Of a DNA stretch of 5,106 nt, positions 1-4,719 are shown piece by piece. The DNA is from Candidatus Limnocylindrales bacterium (GTDB taxonomy: Bacteria; Moduliflexota; Moduliflexia; Moduliflexales; JAUQPW01): positions 1 to 5,106 of the forward strand of contig DATMBG010000005.1 in assembly GCA_035559535.1 (NCBI GenBank). Direction: 5' to 3'. The number at the start of each line of letters is the position of its first letter. Within the stretch, counting starts at the first letter, position 1. A program made the translations under genes and the position numbers. The notes under the pieces were generated by a model. That model searched no databases. It was given only the letters and a program-made list of their open reading frames with translations, and was not told the DNA's origin.

Positions 1-1
1 C

Positions 2-199
2 CGAATGCTGATTGAGAGCGTGTTTTCGATGTTGACTTTGGTCAGTCATTTCAAAAAAGTGATGCATCGGGTTTGGGAATACTTTCAGGCTCGTTTGGCT
101 TTTACCATGGCTATGTTCAACGTGCTGGTCCAATGGGATGGCTTGCAAGTTAATGACGATGGCTTCGTGCCGCTTTCTATAGCCAGATTCAGTCTTTAA
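2..199 (+). CDS. Transposase, C-terminal fragment (cut by window edge)
   Basis: The reading frame is open from the left edge (cga at 2-4 is read as Arg) to TAA at 197-199, giving about 65 residues. It begins R-M-L-I-E-S-V-F-S-M-L, which fits the region around the catalytic Glu of DDE (RNase H fold) transposases, where an Arg and the acidic residue precede a Phe and a Leu. The following stretch H-F-K-K-V-M-H-R and the hydrophobic helix ending in L-V-Q-W are typical of the last helix of IS4/IS5-like transposases. The exact IS family cannot be fixed from this tail. Only 40 bases separate its stop from the stop of the convergent gene at 240, so the IS end should lie at about 200-240, but no terminal inverted repeat can be defined because the other end is outside the window. 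Whether the element is active cannot be judged. Confidence 0.7.
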   Translation, partial: RMLIESVFSMLTLVSHFKKVMHRVWEYFQARLAFTMAMFNVLVQWDGLQVNDDGFVPLSIARFSL

Positions 200-239
200 A
201 CTAATTAGCACCAATGGTTACTAGTTCAAAATGGTTCCT

Positions 240-986
240 TTATTCTGCAAAGTCACCGGGTCGATTGATACGACTATAGGGCACCATCCGCACCCCTCCT
301 GCTTCTCCTACTGTCTTGGCTGTCGGATGAATATTCATGGCTACAATCACCATCTCCACTTCTTCCTTTAACGTCGCACGGATAGCTTGAAGCTTGTTGA
401 CCACCTTTTGTGCTTCACTCCCACGTATTGTCGTTCGACATTCAACCAACACCATGACCGGCCTTCCAGCCCGCTGGCCCACACCTGCCAGATCTACTTC
501 TTCTACCTGTCCGTTGCCTAAATCAAAGTAGCGTCGCTCTAATTCAAGTCTGGAGATACCCAGATGTTTTTCCAGGTAAGGTGGTAACAAAGCAGCAACA
601 AACTCCTCTAGATCGAAGCCGAAACGATTAACCAGGTTCCCTATCGCCTGATGCAATTCACGGAATCCAATCTCGACCACTTGACTGAGACGAGCCAAAT
701 TCTCGTCCGTTCGCTGTTGCGCCTCGGCCAGTTCAATCACACGCTGATCTAAGATCCCGAGCCGCTCCTCGGTCCGTCGCTGCGCCTCGGCCAGTTCGGC
801 CATATGACCGGTCAATTTGTGGACCTCGGTAGTTAACGCAGTCAGTCCCTGTTTCAATTCCTTGGTATCAGTCGCTCGCTCCAACTCCGCTCGCTGAAGA
901 TCCTCCAGAATATCGGCTAAGGCAGTTGCCTGAGCGGGCGAAAAAACCTGTGCTAATTTCTCTTCTGTTTGTTTTCGGGTTAGCAT
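240..986 (-). CDS. Coiled-coil protein with PD-(D/E)XK nuclease-like C-terminal domain
   Basis: This is an intact frame of 248 residues from ATG at 986. Residues 28-118 form a long charged coiled coil rich in A, E, L, Q and R. It includes a 21-residue repeat: M-A-E-L-A-E-A-Q-R-R-T-E-E-R-L at 62-76 and V-I-E-L-A-E-A-Q-Q-R-T-D-E-N-L at 83-97. Residues 119-248 resemble the restriction-endonuclease-like fold: a Glu-containing helix (F-D-L-E-E-F-V, 124-130), V-E-E-V-D-L at 161-166 with candidate acid D165, and a beta strand V-M-V-L-V-E-C-R with E182. Relatives of this architecture (DUF3782-like; assigned from memory of the family) usually have Lys where this protein has R184, so nuclease activity is uncertain. 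No strong Shine-Dalgarno sequence precedes the ATG. The gene converges with the transposase fragment. Its cellular role is unknown; DNA binding or processing is inferred only from the fold. Confidence 0.7.
   Translation of the reverse strand: MLTRKQTEEKLAQVFSPAQATALADILEDLQRAELERATDTKELKQGLTALTTEVHKLTGHMAELAEAQRRTEERLGILDQRVIELAEAQQRTDENLARLSQVVEIGFRELHQAIGNLVNRFGFDLEEFVAALLPPYLEKHLGISRLELERRYFDLGNGQVEEVDLAGVGQRAGRPVMVLVECRTTIRGSEAQKVVNKLQAIRATLKEEVEMVIVAMNIHPTAKTVGEAGGVRMVPYSRINRPGDFAE
718..797 (-). repeat. Direct repeat inside the coiled coil
   Basis: The 17-base string tgcgcctcggccagttc occurs at 718-734 and again at 781-797, exactly 63 bases apart. This equals 21 residues or three heptads. 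The bases next to it (a tccgt..cgctg pattern) are also shared. It encodes the repeated L-A-E-A-Q block and shows that the coiled coil grew by duplication of a heptad-multiple unit. Confidence 0.85.
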
Positions 987-1431
987 AATGAATCGATTAT
1001 CTTTTGTTTAATGAAACTAATTTTTTTATATTTTAAAGCCAAATCTCCTGGGATGCTAAGAAAATTTTCGGTTTACTTTTTCTGCTTATTTCTTCAACCT
1101 ATTCCATTGACTCCTGTTGAACCTCATTCAGTCCAAGCTAGGGATATACAATTTCTAGTATAACTTCGTAATCCAACAGAATGGGAACCGAACTCTCATC
1201 CTGTAAACCAGAAAATCTCTTACTAATTTATGCACAAATGCCCAACCTCTGTATCTTACAAAACGTTATACCAAGTTACCTTCCCCGGTTGGCTTTACGT
1301 CCCTGTTTGGCTCTTTATTACCAATCGATTCCTACCCCGGATGATAAAGCACCTCCAAACCTGTCATAAGGACTGGCCTGACCCCCGAGACCATTGTAAC
1401 CCGGGCGCTAAATCTAATCATCTAATCCATT

Positions 1432-1451
1432 ATGTCCTCAAACGAGGACGT
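1432..1451. repeat. Short perfect hairpin
   Basis: gtcctc at 1434-1439 and gaggac at 1444-1449 pair perfectly around the 4-base loop aaac. One G-T and one A-T pair outside the stem could extend it to 8 pairs (1432-1451). No T-run follows on either strand, so it does not look like a standard intrinsic terminator. Confidence 0.55.
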
Positions 1452-1456
1452 TTAAG

Positions 1457-1493
1457 CTACCTATATTTTCTTTTTGAATTCCTTTATAGGTAG
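1457..1493. repeat. 9-bp perfect inverted repeat with 19-base AT-rich loop
   Basis: ctacctata (1457-1465) is the exact reverse complement of tataggtag (1485-1493). It lies only five bases beyond the hairpin at 1432-1451. The pair could be an IS or MITE remnant, a protein-binding operator, or an RNA structure; nothing in the window decides this. Confidence 0.5.
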
Positions 1494-1541
1494 GGATAAA
1501 AAGTAGGTTAAACGTTCTGATTTGACCTAGGAAGTTGGTTT

Positions 1542-2690
1542 TTATTTTCGGCGTTTCGAGTAGATATTTAATCGTATTCTATCGCCAGTCCCCCTCCAAC
1601 ATAAACGGGGCCCAGAAAAACGGATGCCCATACAATAAGGAGACCCTCTCATCTTGTTTGATTTTATCTCCTTCTTCTGCCTCATCACGGCCTGTTTTGC
1701 TTCCTGTAGCACTTTTACCTTGCTCATTCCCTTTTTCACCTTCCCATAGAATTCTCTCATCAATTCCGCCGTTAACTCATCATTCACACGCCACAAACTG
1801 ACCATCACCGAGGGAGGCCCCGCATACATAAAGGCTCGGGTGAGTCCGATCACTCCTTCTCCTTTTTTCAACTCTCCTAACCCCGTTTCACAAGCACTGA
1901 GAGTTATGAGATCTACAGACAATTCCAGGTTGAAGATCTCATAGACTTGCAAGAACCCATCCCAAAATGCTATTCCCGAATACATAGCATGTTGTGAATC
2001 CAACAGCCCGTGGGTCGACAGGTGTATATAGCGATAGTTTCTGGACCGATTCCTCAGAACCACTTTGGTTGCCTTCTCTGCCAGCATATACTCCGCGATA
2101 TTTTGTGCTAAAAGATTCTCTTTAGCTTTACTTCTTCCAGCTTTACTCCGTATCTCTTCGAAAAGGTCTATGGCTTGTTGGTATCGGGTAACGGCTTCTG
2201 CCCAGGCTCCCTGTCGTTCGTGCAAATAACCCAGGTTGGCAAGGTTTATCTCTTCTACCGCTTTATCTCCGATTTCCTGGCTGATTTTCAAGGCTTCTTG
2301 ATAATAACTCAGGGCCTTCTGGTAATCCCCCATCGAATCGTAAATCGTCCCCAGGTTGTTCAGGCTCATTCCCTCTCTCTGTTTATCTGCGATTTCTTTA
2401 TTGAGGTTCAAAGCGCGCTGGAAATAATTCAGTGCCTTCGAATAATTCCAGGTTGCGTAGTAAACTGCTTCCAGGGTGTTCAGAGTCGTTCCTTCCCCCT
2501 GTTTATCTGCACAATACCTGGTCGGACCAACGGGCCATGCGTCGTACAGATAAAGCCCAAATGGTATCCACCAGATGAGGTCATTGGTCAGGCAAAGGAT
2601 GATCGTTGTAATAGGCCATTCTCCACTCCCTATCAGCTTCGCAAGGCCGATGGGACCCGGCACCTTTCCTATAAGGCCAACCACCACCAA
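1542..2690 (-). CDS. Chimeric open frame: membrane-protein tail + 3 TPRs + shortened CHAT domain
   Basis: The 382-residue frame uses TTG at 2690 and is probably not a natural gene start. Residues 1-53 are the hydrophobic tail of the membrane protein described under 2508-2922. Residues 62-181 are three 40-residue tetratricopeptide repeats. Residues 219-335 match the CHAT domain, the caspase-like (clan CD) peptidase fold: Y-I-H-L-S-T-H-G with candidate catalytic H227, D-G-F-L-Q-V-Y-E-I-F-N-L, L-S-A-C-E-T-G-L-G with candidate C267, then G-E-G-V-I-G-L-T-R-A-F-M-Y-A-G. Full TPR-CHAT proteins carry a long linker and the first strands of the CHAT fold between these parts. Here only about 35 residues remain, so a large internal deletion is inferred. 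The C-terminus is out of frame: the expected G-H-P-F-F-W-A-P-F block is in the next frame and ends at 1579. A processive, regulated peptidase is therefore unlikely; this is probably a pseudogene or remnant. Confidence 0.75.
   Translation of the reverse strand: MVVVGLIGKVPGPIGLAKLIGSGEWPITTIILCLTNDLIWWIPFGLYLYDAWPVGPTRYCADKQGEGTTLNTLEAVYYATWNYSKALNYFQRALNLNKEIADKQREGMSLNNLGTIYDSMGDYQKALSYYQEALKISQEIGDKAVEEINLANLGYLHERQGAWAEAVTRYQQAIDLFEEIRSKAGRSKAKENLLAQNIAEYMLAEKATKVVLRNRSRNYRYIHLSTHGLLDSQHAMYSGIAFWDGFLQVYEIFNLELSVDLITLSACETGLGELKKGEGVIGLTRAFMYAGPPSVMVSLWRVNDELTAELMREFYGKVKKGMSKVKVLQEAKQAVMRQKKEIKSNKMRGSPYCMGIRFSGPRLCWRGTGDRIRLNIYSKRRK
1579..1690 (-). pseudogene. Frameshifted C-terminus of the CHAT domain
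   Basis: In the frame one base away from the long open frame, the minus strand reads S-L-L-Y-G-H-P-F-F-W-A-P-F-M-L-E-G-D-W-R and stops at TAG (1579-1581). HPxxWAPF followed by G-D-W is the usual ending of CHAT domains, so this is the real tail of the gene. One extra G in the GGG at 1644-1646 would restore the frame; a break anywhere up to about 1690 is also possible. The last ~35 residues of the 1542-2690 frame are therefore spurious. Confidence 0.75.
2148..2507 (-). repeat. Three tandem 120-bp TPR-coding repeats
   Basis: Successive units at 2388-2507, 2268-2387 and 2148-2267 each encode 40 residues beginning D-K. The first two contain Y-x-K-A-L-x-Y-(F/Y)-Q (Y83-Q91 and Y123-Q131); the third has the looser A-E-A-V-x-R-Y-Q at 164-171. 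At the DNA level gtttatctgc recurs exactly 120 bases apart (2381-2390 and 2501-2510). The third unit has diverged more than the first two. Confidence 0.8.
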
Positions 2691-2922
2691 CCGGCCTCGT
2701 TCCAGAACCCAGGCTACTTCCAGATAGAGGACCCGTAGAGTCCAATCACCATACCCAGGCAGGCGAATATTTGAGGATAGTTCTGTAACGGCCTATTTGC
2801 GAACTGGAACAGCCATTGTGGGGCCTAGAGCCGAAAACAAACCCCACCCCAGGTTGTAGAGGCCGGCCATGATAAAAACTACGCGATGGAACTTCCGTCG
2901 TGGAATCAGGATTGAACTTCAT
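2508..2922 (-). pseudogene. Small membrane protein gene broken by three one-base shifts
   Basis: Read from ATG at 2922, whose ATGA overlaps the M48 protease stop, the minus strand gives M-K-F-N-P-D-S-T-T-E-V-P-S-R and then continues only if one T is removed from the T5 tract (2874-2878): I-M-A-G-L-Y-N-L-G-W-G. Removing one C from the C4 tract (2820-2823) continues with P-Q-W-L-F-Q-F-A-N. Adding one G to the G3 tract (2732-2734) continues with V-L-Y-L-E-V-A-W and runs into TNDLIWWIPFGLYLY. The rebuilt product is about 130 residues with several membrane segments. It resembles small hydrophobic proteins of unknown function that share the N-D-L-I-W-W-I-P-F signature and are sometimes annotated, doubtfully, as alkyl hydroperoxide reductases. 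The end near 2508-2530 is lost in the fusion to the TPR region. Confidence 0.6.
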
Positions 2923-3650
2923 AGCTGCTTTTTGATCCTTTCGGCCCGTTTATCCGGGGCCGGATGGGTTGAGAGGAAGCTCTGACTCCCGCCTAACTCG
3001 GCCAACTTTTTAAGGGCAGAAACCGCACTTTCGGCCTTGTATCCGTGTTTCTTCAGGAACTTTAAACCATAATCGTCTGCTTCCTTTTCTTCGCTCTGGG
3101 AAAACTGGGCATTAATGAGTTTTTCGGTAAACCCGCCTAACTCTGAGGTGGCCAGAGAGCCTATTACCCCTTCTTTTAAGGCTACTCCCTTTCTTACGGC
3201 TGAGGTGGTATAAGCTACCCGAAGGGCCTTTTTGGTATGCCCCTTGGCCACATGACCGATCTCATGGCCTATCACGAAGAGCAATTCGTTATCATCCATT
3301 TTGTCCATGAGCCCACTGTAAACACGAACGGTTCCGTCTGCCATGGCAAAAGCATTGATATCGGGAGTCAGATAAACCTTAAAATTCAAAGTCATTCCGT
3401 CTTCATTTACGTGTTTATCCGTGAGCTTTTTTAAGCGCTGGGCATATTTATCAGGAGGAGCTAAAACCTTGTTTTGTGAATCTGCGTAATCAGCCGCCTG
3501 CCTGGCCATGTTTTTTACATCGTCATCCGAAAGTGTTACCGCTTTGACCGCATCCTTTCCTGAATTAAGAATACCACCTAGGTCGATGGCATTACCATCC
3601 TGGGAAATTAAAAAGATAAAAACGAAGCCGGTGATTGCGATTTTTCTCAT
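2919..3650 (-). CDS. loiP: LoiP/YggG-type M48 metalloprotease, exported
   Basis: This intact protein of 243 residues is the best-preserved gene here. It is a zinc endopeptidase of family M48, expected in the periplasm or at the outer membrane, where E. coli LoiP and its relatives act in envelope protein quality control. Residues 1-21 form a signal peptide (M-R-K-I, hydrophobic core, then G-N-A). The zinc site is H-E-I-G-H at 129-133 with the third ligand E188 in S-E-E-K-E-A-D. A-F-A-M-A-D-G-T-V-R-V-Y-S-G-L-M-D at 100-116 and T-H-P at 228-230 are also family hallmarks; the His of T-H-P matches the regulatory His of BepA-like proteins. E. coli LoiP is a lipoprotein, but this one has no lipobox Cys. 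The start at 3650 is chosen because AAGGAG lies just upstream and the signal peptide begins there; the frame's earlier ATG at 3674 falls inside a repeat. Its stop overlaps the ATG of the broken membrane gene. Confidence 0.9.
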   Translation of the reverse strand: MRKIAITGFVFIFLISQDGNAIDLGGILNSGKDAVKAVTLSDDDVKNMARQAADYADSQNKVLAPPDKYAQRLKKLTDKHVNEDGMTLNFKVYLTPDINAFAMADGTVRVYSGLMDKMDDNELLFVIGHEIGHVAKGHTKKALRVAYTTSAVRKGVALKEGVIGSLATSELGGFTEKLINAQFSQSEEKEADDYGLKFLKKHGYKAESAVSALKKLAELGGSQSFLSTHPAPDKRAERIKKQL

Positions 3651-3653
3651 AAT

Positions 3654-3662
3654 ATTCTCCTT
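3654..3662 (-). promoter_or_regulatory. Ribosome binding site of the M48 protease
   Basis: The minus strand reads GAAAGGAGAATATTATG, placing an AAGGAG core about six bases before the ATG at 3650. This decides the start against the in-frame ATG at 3674, which has no such site. Confidence 0.8.
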
Positions 3663-3668
3663 TCCACC

Positions 3669-3706
3669 CCTCATCCTCCCCCCAACGGGGAGAGGGGAGG
3701 GTGAGG
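3669..3706. repeat. C/G-rich imperfect inverted repeat in the protease leader
   Basis: cctcatcctcccc (3669-3681) pairs with ggggagggtgagg (3694-3706), 12 of 13 positions, around a 12-base loop. It is of the same type as the C/G-rich tract at 5060-5106 (cctca, then runs of c with t) and resembles the dispersed CCTCACCC...GGAGAGGG intergenic repeats seen in many bacterial genomes. It lies between the predicted promoter and the start codon of the protease, so it would be transcribed into the 5' leader. Confidence 0.7.
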
Positions 3707-3717
3707 GAGGGGGGGGG
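3687..3717 (+). other. G-quadruplex-type tract ending in G9
   Basis: The plus strand has five G-runs of three or more separated by very short loops: GGGG (3687-3690), GGGG (3694-3697), GGG (3699-3701), GGG (3705-3707) and nine Gs (3709-3717), with loops AGA, A, TGA and A. This meets the usual G3+N1-7 pattern. It is on the template strand of the protease, downstream of the predicted promoter, and the mRNA leader would carry the complementary C-runs. Confidence 0.7.
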
Positions 3718-3734
3718 TTTAGATTTTGTGAGCT

Positions 3735-3764
3735 ATTTAACTATGGAGCGATAAATAATGTCAA
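3735..3764 (-). promoter_or_regulatory. Predicted sigma-70-type promoter of the M48 protease
   Basis: The minus strand has a perfect -35 box TTGACA (3759-3764), an 18-base spacer, and TTAAAT (3735-3740), which matches 4 of 6 bases of the -10 consensus. Transcription would begin near 3728, giving a leader of about 75 bases that contains the inverted repeat and the C-tract. The region is AT-rich around the boxes, as expected. Confidence 0.55.
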
Positions 3765-3783
3765 TCCTTTTATCCCTTAAAAC

Positions 3784-3921
3784 TTACCCCCATTCCTGTT
3801 GAATCCATCTCCTAACCAGGCCGATAGGGATCCAGACCCTTTCTCCTTGTTCAGATACCAGGAGGTTTTGTTTTAGTGAAGCCAGGTTAGAACCATCTTC
3901 CCAAATAAGTGAACGCTCCAT
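3784..3921 (-). CDS. Possible small gene or displaced fragment, 45 residues
   Basis: The frame opens with ATG at 3921 inside the end of the CHASE2 frame and stops with TAA at 3784-3786. The product begins M-E-R-S-L-I-W-E-D-G-S-N-L and ends V-W-I-P-I-G-L-V-R-R-W-I-Q-Q-E-W-G, with a composition that looks like real protein rather than noise. AGGGG lies five bases before the ATG, a plausible ribosome binding site, and the 35-base overlap would allow translational coupling to CHASE2. It could instead be the tail of another broken gene. No family is recognised. Confidence 0.3.
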   Translation of the reverse strand: MERSLIWEDGSNLASLKQNLLVSEQGERVWIPIGLVRRWIQQEWG

Positions 3922-4540
3922 AAGCCCCTACAACATATAGAAACCACAAAAAAAGGGTTACCAGAATCCCCAGTTGAGGTTTTAAATCCGGAATCCACAG
4001 TACAACGATCAGGCTTAGAAAAAGCAGGATGAATATCTTTAACCCGACCGGCTCATACTTTATAAAATTTTTATCTAAAACGTTGGCTACAAAGGTCACT
4101 ATGATGAACACACCGGGATAGTTTTTATCAAAAGGGGTCCGAACCACAGCGATCAGCCCTTCGGTCGTAGCCCCCAGAATAACTATTTTATCTTTAAATT
4201 TTTCTAAGGATTGTAAGTCCGACGACCCTTCAAATTTCCCTTCGAGTACCTCTATAAAACGAACCGTCTTAAAGCCTCTTCCTTTTCCTGTTGCGGCATC
4301 ATAACCGGCACGAAAATTGAGGATCATCTCCCCCACATCATTCACCGGAATACTCCCCTTTTCCCTTTTGCTCAAACGATCCCGGAGCACGACCATATCT
4401 TCCCTGGGATGCGGCTCCCAGTTAATATCCATGAACTCTTTGGCCAACTCGAGACCCAAAAACGGAATATGCTGATGCTCAAACGTGACAAAGAGTAGAG
4501 GGTCTTCTGAGGAGGATGAGTCCCGTTTCCTATTCATCAT
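3887..4540 (-). CDS. Truncated CHASE2-domain membrane protein
   Basis: The protein has 217 residues starting at ATG 4540 (or 4537), whose codons overlap the FecR-related stop at 4530-4532. CHASE2 is an extracytoplasmic sensor domain found on adenylate cyclases and kinases. Recognisable parts are D-R-L-S plus I-P-V-N-D-V-G-E-M-I-L-N-F-R at 54-77, F-K-D-K-I-V-I-L-G-A-T at 115-125, T-P-F-D at 135-138 and Y-P-G-V at 141-144. Two hydrophobic membrane segments follow at about 167-183 and 189-212. The usual N-terminal membrane anchor and the first ~140 residues of the domain are missing, and the frame stops just after the second helix, so no output domain remains. Residues after P-G-V read F-I-I where the family normally has an E-I-H-type sequence, a sign of decay. 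The frame's earlier ATG at 4588 only covers the overlapping FecR tail. Function is doubtful. Confidence 0.75.
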   Translation of the reverse strand: MMNRKRDSSSSEDPLLFVTFEHQHIPFLGLELAKEFMDINWEPHPREDMVVLRDRLSKREKGSIPVNDVGEMILNFRAGYDAATGKGRGFKTVRFIEVLEGKFEGSSDLQSLEKFKDKIVILGATTEGLIAVVRTPFDKNYPGVFIIVTFVANVLDKNFIKYEPVGLKIFILLFLSLIVVLWIPDLKPQLGILVTLFLWFLYVVGAYGAFTYLGRWF

Positions 4541-4719
4541 TTTTTTCCACAAAGCGATCTTTAACCGTATACGATAGCTCTCCCGCAAATGTTCGAATCT
4601 CTAGTTCGTTCCCTTCTAAGGAAGATTTTGAGAGGGGTTTTAATTTCAGTGAAAAGTCTGCCCGGAGATTGGTAAGGATGACAGGGCCTGCTAGGATAGT
4701 TTTACCAGGTCTTCCTACC
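4530..4719 (-). pseudogene. Frameshifted C-terminal part of the FecR-like gene
   Basis: After the in-frame stop at 4715 the coding signal continues in another frame: G-R-P-G-K-T-I-L-A-G-P-V-I-L-T-N-L, and later N-E-L-E-I-R-T-F-A-G-E-L-S-Y, ending V-E-K-N-D-E and TAG at 4530-4532. Adding one G to CGG (4718-4720) joins the two parts as T-L-I-R-V-G-R-P-G-K. The stop overlaps the ATGATG of CHASE2, the expected layout for two coupled genes, which supports this as the true end of the FecR-like gene. Confidence 0.55.

Larger units (their letters stand above)
987..1541. other. Intergenic region of about 550 bp with no convincing gene
   Basis: The stretch is AT-rich next to the start of the 986 gene (for example t-runs near 1020-1035). 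The two plus-strand open frames at 1181-1369 and 1230-1493 overlap each other, have no ribosome binding site, and give cysteine/proline-rich translations that resemble no family. No coding pattern was recognised when part of the minus strand (about 1200-1440) was written out. The only clear structures are the two inverted repeats at 1432-1451 and 1457-1493. The region must hold the promoter of the 240-986 gene near 990-1060, but no good -35/-10 pair stands out. Confidence 0.6.

Noticed and set aside
718-797. CRISPR-like spaced repeats
   Set aside because: Only two copies, in frame inside a coiled-coil gene; the TPR repeats at 2148-2507 are likewise coding and not a CRISPR array.
985-1000. Small inverted repeat ataat/attat at the start of the 240-986 gene
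   Set aside because: Five-base AT-only arms in AT-rich DNA are expected by chance.
1181-1493. Two overlapping plus-strand open frames of 62 and 87 codons
   Set aside because: No ribosome binding site, no family resemblance, mutual overlap, and odd composition; treated as chance frames.
1535-1801. Plus-strand open frame of 88 codons
   Set aside because: It lies opposite the CHAT C-terminus, whose minus-strand motifs are clear; a shadow frame rich in S and P.
2175-2738. Plus-strand open frame of 187 codons
   Set aside because: It is the complement of the TPR repeats and the membrane-protein tail, both recognisable on the minus strand.
3651-3674. Earlier in-frame ATG at 3674 for the M48 protease
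   Set aside because: It falls in the C/G-rich repeat, lacks a ribosome binding site, and would put a charged extension before the signal peptide.
3508-3780. Plus-strand open frame of 90 codons
   Set aside because: It runs opposite the protease N-terminus and through the G-rich repeat, encoding glycine runs; not a gene.
4541-4588. Earlier in-frame ATG at 4588 for the CHASE2 protein
   Set aside because: The added 16 residues are only the other-frame reading of the FecR-like tail, and the ATG at 4540 fits the stop-start overlap.
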